Of a DNA stretch of 64,000 nucleotides, positions 1 through 20,471 are shown piece after piece. The DNA is from Mesostigma viride (lineage: Eukaryota > Streptophyta > Mesostigmatophyceae > Mesostigmatales > Mesostigmataceae). The notes below the pieces were generated by a model that was not told where the DNA came from, ran no database searches, and saw nothing but the letters and a program-made list of their open reading frames with translations. A program made the position numbers and the translations under genes. Each line of letters begins with the position of its first letter. The first letter of the stretch is position 1. The stretch is taken from NCBI GenBank assembly GCA_009746045.1, contig RPFO01000333.1, positions 1,950,964 through 2,014,963 on the forward strand. The letters run 5' to 3'.

Positions 1-1885
1 ATTTATCTAGTACCAAATCCGAAAGGCTTGCATCACTCCCCGGACAGGAGAACTTTTGCGGATGACTGTAGGTGTAAGTTGGCGATGCCATGGTAACCGG
101 AGACGTCCGTCCTATAGTCAGCAAAATTGGTGCGAGAGGTCCCCAGTTCGATTCCGGTCGGATTCATTTGCAGATCGCGTTTTCCGCGTTTTCCGCGGCC
201 TGGCACTGAACGCAAAGGTTTTCACCTTTGCGGAGTGTCTGATCAGAATATCTATGGGCGAATTCACTCCTTGTCGAAGCCCTGACCTTCTTACGGATGA
301 ATATGTTACCAGTTCCCCATCTCCGGAGTTTCTCTTTTGGTCATCTTCTTATCTTACGGGAAGACAGTGCGTCATGAATCGTATAGCGAGCTACGGTTTC
401 ATGGCGAGCCTTTTCTTCACATCAGCGACGTGCAGGTTACCTTAGAGGCTAGGGATGTCAAGGAATTCTTCACACGGATATATTAGGAAGGTTGCATGAC
501 GGATTGCGGGCAAGATATTACGGGCTGGCTGGCAGCCTTGCAGCGCTATTGCCGCCGATGGCAATGATTTGCAGGCAGGGCTATGGATCACCAAGCTGTT
601 GCTTCGCTCTAGTAATTGTACATGCTGCAATTTATTGGCATTGTGCTCACGGCAAGTAATGCTGCATGACATGGTTGACCACGAAGATTGATGGAAAACC
701 CAGAAGCAAGTGGTGGCTTTCTTGGATGCTTGATGGCTTCACGTACATGCTTGTGAGTCCGTAACACCCACTGCATGCGTGCCCGCCATCTCTAAGCTGA
801 AAGCATCTGCCTTCAACATGCATCTTAACCCCTAAATGGGCGGAAATGCTGCCGATAAATCGGCAGTAACTCACCTATTTTGTAAACCAGCCCCTGTACA
901 ACCTAGCAATATCCAATGGCTGTCCTTGGGGGGCAAGCATGTCCATGAGTTGCCCTAAGCCGTGATATATCACAACCTCACATATATTCATCGTAGGCCA
1001 TGTATAACTGCCGTCAAAGTCAGGGGGGTCAAGACGAGCGTTTTCATTTTTGGTAGAATGTGCATTTTGAATTATGTTGTAAGAGCTAGGCACCTACCAC
1101 TTCAGGGATGATAAACAATTAGTTGCTGAACAGTTTGAGCCATTGGGGTCATCATTTGGGTGGGTATACCAGCAGTTACACCCAGTACAGCCCATAGGAG
1201 TACCGTTGGTAAAAAGCAACCAAGGGGGTAGGAGTGGGCATACTACCTACTAATACCTACTAATATGGCCCCCAACCATGCCACACAATACATTTCCCTT
1301 CCACAATGATGGGGAAACATAACTGCATCATCACACTGCCCTTACATGGCACCTATGTGCAGGTGCCACCTTGTCCATGCACGTAGGTAACGTGGTACGG
1401 ATACCCTACGCAAGGCATGCATTCTAGGAGGCAGCCACCAACAAACTAGTGATTTTAAGCCTATTTCAGTTTGCCCTAGCAAGGATAAACTAGGCCTAAG
1501 CTGCTATAGCTTGCCAGGTGATGGCCAGCACACCTGGTGGCACATGCTGACAATGGGAAGCTTCTACTCACCGGTTACATGCTTGATGATGCCACAGAGA
1601 CCAGCCAACTGCCTCACACTCATGCAATATGTGTGTGGGAAATGTATAACAAACATATATGGAGGTATTCAAACCCATACAGCCTCTAAAACTTATCACC
1701 ATCACCCTGTGGCAGGTCAACTGACTGAGGGAAGCATCTAAGAAGGGTGTTTTAGAAAGGGGCCAGGCCAGGGTCAAGAAAGAGCATGAATAATGCAAAA
1801 AGAATGTGCTACACAAGCTAGAACGTATATATAAACGTCAAACATCGATAGGAAAACGATGCTGAAGCTTTACCAGGCATGGATG
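1..1885. other. Non-genic flank, no gene recognised
   Basis: Composition is AT-richer than the gene regions further on, and no open frame here shows a recognisable domain or supported splice structure. The only structured piece I see is an inverted-repeat arm at about 812-875 (separate entry). A TTCGATTCC string near 143 resembles an RNA polymerase III B box, but no tRNA cloverleaf forms around it. Confidence 0.5.
812..875 (-). repeat. Inverted-repeat arm, left copy
   Basis: The reverse complement of this stretch contains CCATTTAGGGGTTAAGA preceded by GGCGGAAA and a CTGCCGAT..ATCGGCAG hairpin. The same order of words occurs on the plus strand at about 5745-5825. The two copies face each other and bracket the CACTA-like element. 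They may be ends of an older element into which the CACTA-like element inserted, or two independent copies of a dispersed repeat. Confidence 0.5.
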
Positions 1886-1910
1886 CACTAGGAACTCGGG
1901 GGTGATATAA

Positions 1911-2190
1911 GTGGTAAAAAGTGGTAAAATCTATATCACCCGGTGGTAAAAAGTGGTAAAAAGTGATAAAAAGTGATAAAAAGTGATAAAAAGTGGTAAA
2001 AAAGGGGTAAAACAGGTGGTAAAAGGTGGTAAAACAGGGGGTGGTAAAAGCCTTTACCACCTCCATTTTACCACCTGACCGCCATCGTGGTAAAAAAATA
2101 CCACCAGGTGGTAAAAACGAGGGTGAAAACAGGTGGTAAAAAATTACCACCATGGAGGTGAAAAAATCGGTGGTAAAAATGGTAAAAAAT
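1911..2190 (+). repeat. Subterminal decamer repeats, left end of the CACTA-like element
   Basis: Many copies of GTGGTAAAAA and the variant GTGATAAAAA are packed head to tail, with occasional inverted copies (TTTTACCACC). The same word in opposite orientation fills the other end of the element. This is typical of CACTA subterminal binding regions. Confidence 0.7.
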
Positions 2191-2217
2191 ATGGAGGGAA
2201 AAAACGCAGATAGATCT

Positions 2218-2340
2218 CACTAGGAACTCGGCTTTGAGAATGGGTGAGAAAACACGTTTCTCGCCCGGGTGAGATGACCCAAAAAAGGTGAGAAAAGGAG
2301 AAAACGTGAGAAAAATCTCAAAAAACAGGACGTGAATCAA
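2218..2340 (+). repeat. Internal second CACTA-type end with a different decamer
   Basis: The terminal word CACTAGGAACTCGG recurs at 2218-2231, 332 bp inside the left end. It is followed by copies of GGTGAGAAAA rather than GTGGTAAAAA. This looks like the end of a second, related element or a duplicated end with its own subterminal motif. I found no matching right end. Confidence 0.45.
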
Positions 2341-3199
2341 CAGCACTGGTCAAATCAGGGCAATCAAAATCGCTTCATTAAAATGTTTAAATAATAAATG
2401 TTTATAGCCGTCAAGAACCTATCGATTCATACTAGCCATTCAGAGGCTGTTCTGAAATTGTAACCATTGATCATTTAATGAATCATCTATACAACACTGT
2501 TATGGCTTTATGACACATCCGTCATTGCCTTTCATCTTATACGATGGCAGCTAGTGGTTAACGAAGCTGGTCGCTTGCTAGGGCATCATGCTGACCGCTC
2601 CCATTTCATTCCCGTGGTGCCTGCAAGAATCCAAGCAAGCCGCGACACAATATGCAAGAGAACAAAAAGATATCAGATCCTTGACATAGACATCACAATT
2701 CTACAAGGAAGAGCTCGCCAGCACCTAACGGTCCATGCAGCAAATGTGTAGAATACGATTTAAGACCCAACACTCACTCTTATGGCAAAGCAGCCCATAC
2801 ACATGAATCACACCATGCGCCAGATGTCACACGAGCAAGCCACAACGTTGTCGTCGGATCAGAAAGCAACAAACGTGAAAACGCTAGCGGCCCAAATCTG
2901 AGATTCCGCGGAACAGAGAAAATAAGAAAGCTCAGAAGCTACCAGCAAGGGATCGAACATAGGACCTTTGGCATGATGTCGCGGCTGTGTGAGTCTCCTG
3001 ATCCGAAGGCATCTCACTTAAGTAACGTTTCGAAACAGCCAAACTGCGAAAAACCTCTTACCGGAGAGTTTTGCCAATATCAAGGAGACAACCAGCGCAG
3101 GTCAGAAATCGGGAGAATCCGGACCATGGTAGCTCGAGCCTGCCGTTATCTTGTCCGCGCTGTCGAGCCGTGCAGGATTATGAATATGAATGGAGATGG

Positions 3200-4192
3200 A
3201 AATGTGTAGCCTTACATGCGAAATAATGGCCGGCTGACGTGAAGAGCGACTAGATGACCTAGACGGTGGGGCCGGAAACAGCTTGCTTGTTTGTGTTTCA
3301 TCGTGGGCAACGAGTCCAACGACTACTTTCTCTGGGTTGCAAACTGCGGCAAATTGAACGCAAACCTCATCATGAAATCTTGACCGTCGAAATGTAACGA
3401 TCCGACGACTTATGCAGTATGCCGCGTAATTTTTTGCGGGAGAGCCGTTGGGCCGGTTCCCGACGCGGGCGACCAGTGGTTTGCATTAAGTTAACTTACC
3501 TGAAGTTTTCCAACAGAAGTTACCCAAGCCGCACGATGGCACTCATCGACGGCCTCAGTCTTTTGACGCGTCGGCCCGATTTTGGGGGCACCCAATTTGA
3601 CCCCAACGGTACCTACCGACAAAGGGCATACATTACCTTTCACGCGCACCACGACCCCTTCGAGTTCTGCTATGGCGGTGGTGCCGTGGGGCCCGCATCA
3701 GACTGCGGGCCCTTATCTTCTATGGCGGTGCTGCCGTTGGGCCCGAATCAGACTGCCGGCCCTTATCTTCTATGGCGGTGCTGCCGTTGGGCCCGAATCA
3801 GACTGCAGGCCCTTTATGCAGGCGGGCCCTTAATGCATGTCACTTATTTATTCTTCTGCATACAAATATGAAGCAATGAAGTCGTGTCCTCCGGATTTTT
3901 GCATTTGCACCGTGTGCAGTTCTTGGACGTTTGGAAACATGCATGGCATATGGCTAATGTAATGACTGACTAGCTAGACCGTTTCAGTGGTTTTTCATTT
4001 GCGGTTATTTCCTCGTAAATGGTGGGAAAGCGATCGCTGCAATGGTTCTCACCACTAGACACTCCCGGCCAGCGAAGCCCGATTAACGTCCTCATCAAGC
4101 AACCTGTTTCCGGCCCCACTGTATAGGTCATCTTACAGTCGCTCTTTGCGTAAGCCAGCCATAATTTCAATGAACAAGGCTACACATTTGCA
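3200..4192. repeat. Internal inverted repeat inside the CACTA-like element
   Basis: Sequence at about 3200-3292 (including GATGACCTAGACGGTGGGGC) matches the reverse complement of about 4092-4192, with substitutions and small indels. The arms are separated by about 0.8 kb that includes the 50-bp tandem repeat. The nearby open frames are short and unrecognised. Confidence 0.5.
3670..3815 (+). repeat. Three tandem copies of a 50-51-bp unit
   Basis: Each unit begins TATGGCGGTG and contains GGGCCCGAATCAGACTGC or a close variant. Units start at 3670, 3721 and 3771. The last two are nearly identical. Confidence 0.85.
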
Positions 4193-4419
4193 TAGTCTTT
4201 TCTTGGTTATCGGTGTGCCTTTGTTTGAATGCAGGGGGGGTCGCTGTGCCGACACAACGCGTTCAACGTGCTGGGCATCAAATGAGGGCTCTGGGCGACC
4301 ACCAGTGCCCGACTAGTGTCACCACTGCCTTCCGGACCTGAGGGCGAGGCTGCAGCCGGAGCTGCAGACGTATTTTCAGGGCTTAGCGCAGCCGCCAGGC
4401 TGCCTGTGTCGAGGAGCGT

Positions 4420-4570
4420 TTGCTCATCACATATTGCGCAATAGCTTCGGAAAATTATATCAGCGTGTGCGTCTTAGAAAGACGAAGCGATTGTGATGTT
4501 CACAGCCGATTTCGGTGCCCAAACGAGAAAGTTATGATCTCCGCTGTCAGCCATGGCTACCTCGTGGCTC
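4420..4570 (+). repeat. Diverged dispersed repeat, copy 1 of 2
   Basis: Shares ordered words with 8800-8905: an ATTATA followed by GCGTGTGCGTCT, then AGAAA, and a later GATCT(G/C)..CTCCGC.GTC. Similarity is partial. It may be an old transposon fragment. Confidence 0.35.
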
Positions 4571-4857
4571 GCGGCTTTGATGGTACATTGGCTATATTGT
4601 ATGATAACCCTATAATGCACCTTAGTGGTGCTGAGTTTTTTTTCACATTAATGACTTAATGAAATAAAGCTCATGATTTTTCTCGTGGTATACTGTTGGG
4701 GCAGGCGCAGGCGCAAGAAGTCTCCTACGGTTGACAAACACCATATGTAGCAGGTTCACCTGACAACCATGCCAATATTTTGATGATTGAATGAATAAAG
4801 ATGCTTTTCTTGTCGTTTTACGCCTGACATTTTTGTCGGTTTAGCACTTGTGTTTTT

Positions 4858-5145
4858 ACCACTTGTGTGCATGCTCATGTGGTATTTTTTACCACTTTTT
4901 ATCACTTCTTCGGTTTTACCACTTTTTATCACTTTTTACCACTTGCACAAGCCTTTTACCACCACTTTACCACTTTTTACCACAAAGTGGTAAAAAGTGG
5001 TAAAATATACCCACTTTTTTACCACTTTTTATCACTTTTTATCACTTTTTATCACTTTTTATCACTTTTTACCACCCTTAGACCTCTTTTACCACCTCGA
5101 GGTGGTAAAAAGGTGGTAAAAAGTGATAAAAAGTGGTAAATTTAC
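4858..5145 (-). repeat. Subterminal decamer repeats, right end of the CACTA-like element
   Basis: Packed copies of TTTTTACCAC and TTTTTATCAC run up to the right terminal inverted repeat. They are the reverse complement of the left-end motif. A few copies lie in the opposite sense near 4983-5005 and 5100-5140. Confidence 0.7.
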
Positions 5146-5164
5146 CACCCCCGAGTTCCTAGTG

Positions 5165-7234
5165 TGGCGTTACCTTGGCCCAGGCGGTGGCCGCAAAATG
5201 GCGCATTTCGGCACACCAAAGTTGTGCAGCATGGTCGCTGGATTCGGCGATTTCTGGCCACCCTTGCACGTTTACGACTACAAATCATCATAAAAAGTAC
5301 AAAGAAACCAATATGTCCTTTAAAATACGCCGGAAAGGTATTGCTGTCAACGTTTCTATCGTCCGGCCTGATCGCAGTATTTTCCAGCAAGAACGCTGCC
5401 GACACCTATCAAATGGCATTCCCGCGAACCAAAAATTGGCCTGTATGATCTTTAAGACGTATAAAATCAATATCCTAAGTTTGGCCAGAAAATTCTAACT
5501 CAAACGCAAATGCCATGCGTGGGCGCAAGCCGCCATGGCCAGGTCGTCGTTTTCCGGAATGCACGTTGTACGTGAAAAGTACCCTGACCCCTTGTACTTT
5601 GACCGGCCAGAACACCTCTATAACTTTGTCAAAATATAGCAAACCCTAGTATCATGTTCTGGAGAAACTTATAAACGTTCATTCTTCTCAGCTAAACGTT
5701 TCCTAATTCCCAATGGTATTCTCGCAAACTGGTCCCCCGAGTAGGTGCCGACAAATCGGCTTTAAGTCACTTTTTGGCGGAAAATCGGCAGCAAGACCAT
5801 TTAGGGGTTAAGACATGCATGCACATGAGAACTGTCATGGTTTGTGGAGAGGGTGGCATATTGCGTGAGAGCGGAGAGAGGACGGTGGCCGGGCTAGGCC
5901 AGCTACCTGTGCTGCCACACGGCCGGGCGGCAAACACTGATGCACTAGCTGCCTTGCACGCCAGCACCCAAGCTGCCTTACACGCCAGCACCCAAGCTGC
6001 CTTCACACCCCTGAATGATGAGCAGAGGGCATCCTGGACGGCCGCATCCATGCAGTTCATGCAGTTCAGGCTGTGCGTGCTTGCCAAGGGCACGGGTGGA
6101 TGAGCCAATGGCGGGCTATTATTATACGCACGCTGTGCACAACCAGTGCCAATGAAGCAACCCAAGCCTGCCCTCCTGATAGGTATGTGTGTTTTGTTTT
6201 CTCATGTCGTGTGCACAACCAGCCATCCTTTATTTCCCTATGATGCATGTTTGCGGATTTCTGGCAACCTGGCACATGGCCAAACTCCTCAATGTCAGGG
6301 GTGCGAGGGGTTGTTTGTCAAGAGGATAGACACACGCACATGCTCAACACCTCTTGCTCCAATGCCACTGCCACTCACCCAGAAACTTGGGCACAACCAC
6401 GCACGATCGCTAAGCTGCTAGCCAGAATCGCAGTCCTCACCAAAGTGAGGGATGGGGCACCAGCTAGTTTGACAGTCTGGCTGAGGACGTGCAGGAGTTG
6501 AATGACATTTCTGAAGCAAGTAGTCACGGATGGCTTGGAGAAACATGGTGAAGCATGCAAGGGCATGCATGTCATGCTGACAAGGGCCAGAGCAAGAGCA
6601 TGAGCACAAGGCACGTCCCTGTGAAGAGGCCATTGGCCTTGCACTATCTGTTGAAGACAACTGCGGTATGGTGGCCAAGCGGCTCACCGGGGTTGTGCAG
6701 TGGCTTCTTCATGCTAGGTATGATGGCGGCTTAAGTGCAGCCCTTTGGTGGCACATTTCAAGTCGGCAACCTCGAGGTAGCAACTGAGCAGTGTATGAGC
6801 TGTCTGGTTATGCACCACATCGCTGGCTGAGGAGATCTAGTCCAACTTGGAAGCTGCATTGCCAGCAACGTGAACCCCTATAACAGAGACAGGGACATGG
6901 GGACATCAATGGTGATGCAGAGGACCATGTGTGGTAACCTTAGTCAGGCGGGCCGGTTGCCAAGGGATGTGCTGCTACCGAATCAAGGCGCACAAAACAC
7001 ATCGCAGCCATGCCGACGGCCAAGATGCCTGGCATGATTAGACTATTACATTGCCAAGCTGAGTTTGCGACTACCGTGCATGCTGTGGGTTTGAACTGAT
7101 CATGCTAGCGAACGTGACAGCTGGCAGTTCTTATGTCTAACAAGCCCCTACTTGAAAATTGCCTGAGCATGGCCATATGCACATATATACAGCCATGTCT
7201 AGCCACTGTTCATATTCATATATCTTTGTCTATG
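5165..7234. other. Non-genic region with possible gene remnants
   Basis: The second inverted-repeat arm lies at 5745-5825. A GC-richer patch at about 5830-6720 has frames that read like diluted protein. One, at 5774-6103 on the plus strand, contains a duplicated alanine-rich hexapeptide repeat and a segment LNDEQRASWTAASMQFMQ. A second, at about 6247-6630, is cut by in-frame stops. No family is recognised, and the pattern fits an old pseudogene or transposon ORF. From 6720 to 7234 I see nothing. Confidence 0.3.
5745..5825 (+). repeat. Inverted-repeat arm, right copy
   Basis: Contains CCATTTAGGGGTTAAGA and the nearby AAATCGGCAGC, pairing with the arm at 812-875 in opposite orientation. Confidence 0.5.
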
Positions 7235-7905
7235 TGTCACAAAGTTGTGTTGTATTATCTGTGCAAGGTCTGAACATAGCAACACAGTTGGTGGGAGTTG
7301 GCCATACCGTTACAAAAGAACTTTGCATCCAAGTTTGAGTGATTAGCTGGAAACTGGCAGGTGTTGCATGGACCAGTGAACCCAATGACACTTGATGGAC
7401 CTGAATTAAGTTTTGTGCAATGTCTGACATGATGATGATTAACATGCGCGCTTGTTTTCAGCCTCAACTGAGCACATCTGGCATGGGAAACTGCAAGAAA
7501 TGTGGCGGAAATGCAAAAAACGCACATTTTTGCTAACATTTGGTAGCGAGCTGTCAATGAATGAAGTACAACGGACCTGAATTTTTGTGCAATGTCTACA
7601 ATGATGATATTTAATATGCTTGCAAGTTTCCAGCCCCAACTGAGCACATCTTGTATGAAAACTGTCATGAAATGCGTCTAATAAACGCGAAAAACACACA
7701 TTTTTGCTAGCATTGGGTGGCATTTTGTTACCAAATACAGTACGATGGACCTGAGTTTTTGTGCCATGTCTACAATTATGATGTGTAACGTGATTGCAAA
7801 TTTCCAGCCTCGACTGAACACATCTTCTATGGAAACTGCAAGGAGATGTGGTGAAGCAGTGCGTTTTTGCTAGCATTTGGTGGCAGTTTGTCACCAAATG
7901 AGGTC
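7235..7905 (+). repeat. Diverged tandem repeat, unit about 150-177 bp, about four copies
   Basis: Landmarks recur in order: GTGCAATGTCT (near 7414, 7591 and, as GTGCCATGTCT, near 7761; a poorer copy near 7261), then TTTCCAGCC, then GAGCACATCT, then TTTTTGCTA. Spacing is about 153, 177 and 170 bp. AT-rich and unrelated to any gene I can recognise. Confidence 0.7.
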
Positions 7906-10336
7906 AGATGACCATGGGACCTGGTGCACAGTTGGTAGACATGAGTATTAGCCTACCTGCAAATAGCCAGGCCAGGAGCTCTTTATTTGCATACTAAATG
8001 GTATTTGTTTATATTAAAATCTGGAAAGTTGCTAAAAATAGACATGCCAAAAATAGACCAACCGATGTCGGAAAATTCTGGAAAGTCAAATTCCTTCTAC
8101 TGGTGTCATGGACATGCTGCCTACCAATATCTAGCATGTTTGGACTCAATTTGCTCCATGCAGGGCTTATAAGGGCATTTTTTGGCACTTTCATACCGTT
8201 GTGGCACTGAGCGTCCAGGTCACGTGCTCCTCCAACACTGCATGCGCGGATGTCATCCTTGCAGAGGGAGGGAGCCGATGGGGCTGCCGGCTGTGCGGGG
8301 GCGGGGGCGCTGAGCGCTCTGTTGAGGTCGCCGAGGCTGCGCTGGTAGTGGCTGGTCAAGATAAACAGGCGTTGGCGTGGTTCGTCATAAGTGTATTCTG
8401 ATCTGATCTGATAAGTGTATAGCCAGGATGTGTCGCGGTAGTACGTCGATAGCCGCCCCCCCTTCGAGGCCGGGCACGAAGAGCTTCCGTTCCTGCAAGG
8501 ACCTCGAGCGACGACTTCCTGCGGCGACAGCCCCTGCCACTTGAGGAGGGAGACCTGTCGGTCGCCGGGCAAGAATTGGCTCTATTTGTGGCGGTCGTGG
8601 CATGGTTTCTTGGATTCAGGCGAGGCGCTTGGCGATGGGTTTGCTGGCGACGGGTTGGCGAGCCCAGGCTGCTGGGCAAGGACGATGGCGAGTGGGTTGG
8701 GCTGGGAGCCGGAAAGCTCCTTTTCCAAACCCCGTTTTGCTTTTGGGGTCGTCATAGCTGCTTGTCACGTGAGTAACTTTGGTAATACTGCGTTTCATCC
8801 GTAACCGATTATACTGGCGTGTGCGTCTGAGAAAAACGCATCGAATGCAAGTGGCCTGACCGTATTTGGGGCTCAGATGCAAAAGATCTGAGCTCCGCCG
8901 TCTGCCATACCGCCGTCATCCATTTTGCATTCCTCATCATCATGGAATCTATGTCATCATGGTATCTATCTATGATTTATAAGCGCCTTCAAAGAACAGC
9001 TAGTATCTAGAGGATATTATGGGAGGCCTACTAGTAGGCCTCTCTGTGATTTGGAACAAGATGATGGACATGAAGGCCAAGTGGGCCCATGCAGGTAGTA
9101 GAGGACAACGACCCCCCGGGTCCCCGTGGGGAAGCGCCCGCGCGTGTGCAAACATATGGGAAATCAGAATCAGAATATGGGAAGCACGCCAGACAGGTCC
9201 CCTAGTGTAGATCGAGAGCAATTAGACTAGTTGGATTTTTGACGTTGTAGATAGATGTAGTAGATAGATGTTGTAGATAGATGCATGTTGTAGATATAGA
9301 TTAAACCGGTAGAACTGTTTGCATCCATCCATCCGGCCATCCATCGGGGTTAATGCTCCGTGACTCCCCAACGGGAGCACGAGTCTAATTAATGATAAGT
9401 GCAAGGATCCCAAACATCAGCAGATTCCTTACATTCGTTACATAGCTGTCTCACTTAATCGGTCTTCTCTTAATATAGTTTAATGAACGCATGCGGGAAA
9501 GATAGAGCCGCTATGCCTTGGCCTGCATCAGTCGGTGGAAGGCTCTCTGCGCATTGGCTGACTATAAAATTTTCGATCGGTACAAAGGGTTTCATGTTCG
9601 CCTGAATTTTCCTTGGATGACCCGGTTGTTTATAAGGGTCGGTGGCTATTAATTAGTGGTCCAAGAAAATTAATCGTAGGTTTGATACGACTTGCTTGCA
9701 AAGATTCGTATTCATGGTTGTACCATGCAGCTGAGGTTAGCTGGGGACCTGTAGGGTAAAGAATCTTTTACTGATCGATTTGGGTTCTTTAGTGAGTCGC
9801 GATTTGGGTTCTTTAGTGACTTAATTATTGTATAGTGGATATTCGGACCAGCCCAAGGGGTCGATGGGCGAGTTTTATGTTTGTCAGTCTTGGGAACCTT
9901 GTACAACTACATGTACGGTTAACGCACTAGCCTGGGGGTGCGTGGCCACGTTGTTTGTAGTGGCGTTTTCAGCACTGTTCAGGCCGGCGTGTGACGCATG
10001 CCGGTCTTACTTAGGATGATGTCAGCTTATGTGTCGGCGGACCATGCCTTACGCAAGCTAGGCAGGCAAGGATCCGCAATTGTTTCTTTCCCCTCCCTCC
10101 CACCCTGGAGGCTTCTTGCTTCCGCGTGCAGATTGAAAAACCTTAAGGCCACTGTTAACTGCTGTGCACATTTGTTAACTGCTGCATTTGTGGCAGGGCT
10201 CCACTCATTGTATTCAATCAAATGCTGGTCTTCTTGGGAGCTTAGTGATCTTGATAGATTATTGCAGATAGGAATTCTAGTACACATGGTAGATTCACCC
10301 TGCACTCTATCATTTACTGCATGGATTACCTTGAGC
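7906..10336. other. Non-genic region, no gene recognised
   Basis: A GC-rich patch at 8200-8720 has open frames on both strands, the longest 187 codons on the minus strand (8009-8572), without a recognisable domain. The partner of the repeat at 4420 lies at about 8800-8905. A TAGATAGATG-rich stretch at 9240-9300 leads into CATC repeats and a hairpin-forming CTCCGTGACTCCCCAACGGG near 9355, also found near 28612. Nothing is seen from 9400 to 10336. Confidence 0.4.
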
Positions 10337-19465
<9,129 letters not shown>

Positions 19466-20471
19466 CTAGGCAGGGTTGACACCCTCACAGCCCAATTACC
19501 AGCGGCTGGTTACGGCCATAGCCGTCGATTAACTAGCCATATGAACCCAGGTGAATGAACAAGCGTTTCTTGAACAAATCGTAGCCCGCCATAATTCTTG
19601 ACCACTCGACGGAGTACTAAACCCTTCTAGCTTACCGCCATTTTCTTCATTGACAGACGTCTATGGTTATATCACGGGTGTCAAAGGCAACGGATCGGTG
19701 CAAGGAACCTGAGCAGGGCCCGGCTGGGCATGGTGGGGTTCCCCTCAGAACGCGCGTACGCACGCGTATGTATTTGCAGTCAGTCATCCTTCAGTCAGTT
19801 GGATCCCACCGTCGCGTATTTACGGTTGTTGTTGTTGTTGTTGTTGCCCACGCCGCTGGGCAGCGTATTTACGGTTGCAAGGCGGAAAGTTACATGCCGT
19901 GCGGTTGGGAACGCCAACCTTGTGTGCTACTAGAAACTACATGCTCAGGGCCTATCCAAGGGGTCTGAGGCTCTGAGCCACTCCCCCCCGCCCACATTTC
20001 CTGCAACTCATTCGCTCGGACAGGCGGGCATTTTCTGCGTGAGCACACAGCATGTAACAAAGCTGGCTTAATGGCTGGAGCCGGAACAATGCCAGCAGTT
20101 TGAACAGCCGGGCTGGCTATGGCATTGCGAAAGTGGACCAAAAAACGGCAGCATTATCGTAGTATATCGAATGTCTGTCGATGCTGATTTGATCACGACC
20201 GAGCAGAACATTTGAAGGCAGTCCAATGGGTATGATGATGTTATTGGCCACACGGCATTTGCCCAATTAGCAATTGCATTTACAAGGTCATCATGGCGTG
20301 TAGGCGTGTAAACGTCCACGCCTTGAATCCGTGAATGGCGGCGTGCCACATCTTCGTATAGAAGCACCATGTTTCACTTTGATCGAACTTTATTCAAACG
20401 CGAGGTTGGACGGTACGCAGCATGGACTGTTATAACGTTAACGTTTCAAATAGTTTGAAGCAAGCTGCACC
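19466..20471. promoter_or_regulatory. Divergent intergenic region between the KNL2-like and GT29 genes
   Basis: The two genes point away from each other, so this 1-kb stretch should hold both promoters. Visible features are a short GTT repeat (19828-19848) and a doubled CGTATTTACGGTTG (about 19812 and 19863). No TATA box is convincing on either side. The GT29 start codon sits in a good context, CACCATGG. Confidence 0.4.

Larger units (their letters stand above)
1886..5164. mobile_element. CACTA-like DNA transposon, non-autonomous or decayed
   Basis: The ends are perfect 19-bp terminal inverted repeats: CACTAGGAACTCGGGGGTG at 1886-1904 and its exact reverse complement at 5146-5164. The outer bases are CACTA, as in the CACTA/EnSpm superfamily. 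TG dinucleotides flank both sides (1884-1885 and 5165-5166), which could be a short target-site duplication; a 3-bp one does not match. Inside each end are dense decamer-type repeats (GTGGTAAAAA on the left, TTTTTACCAC on the right), the layout expected of CACTA subterminal regions that bind the element's own protein. I recognise no transposase in the roughly 2.5-kb interior, so the copy is probably non-autonomous or badly decayed. Confidence 0.7.

Noticed and set aside
56-200. tRNA or tRNA-derived SINE (B-box-like TTCGATTCC near 143)
   Set aside because: No acceptor, anticodon or T-arm pairing could be built, and the possible A box is weak and oddly spaced.
8009-8572. 187-codon minus-strand frame as a gene
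   Set aside because: It overlaps other open frames in a GC-rich patch, has no recognisable domain, and its C-terminal third lies in AT-rich non-coding-like sequence.
9340-9400. Helitron 3' end (hairpin followed by CTAA)
   Set aside because: The related hairpins near 28612 and 29070 are not followed by a CTRR end, and no Rep/helicase is present. Kept only as a shared hairpin module.
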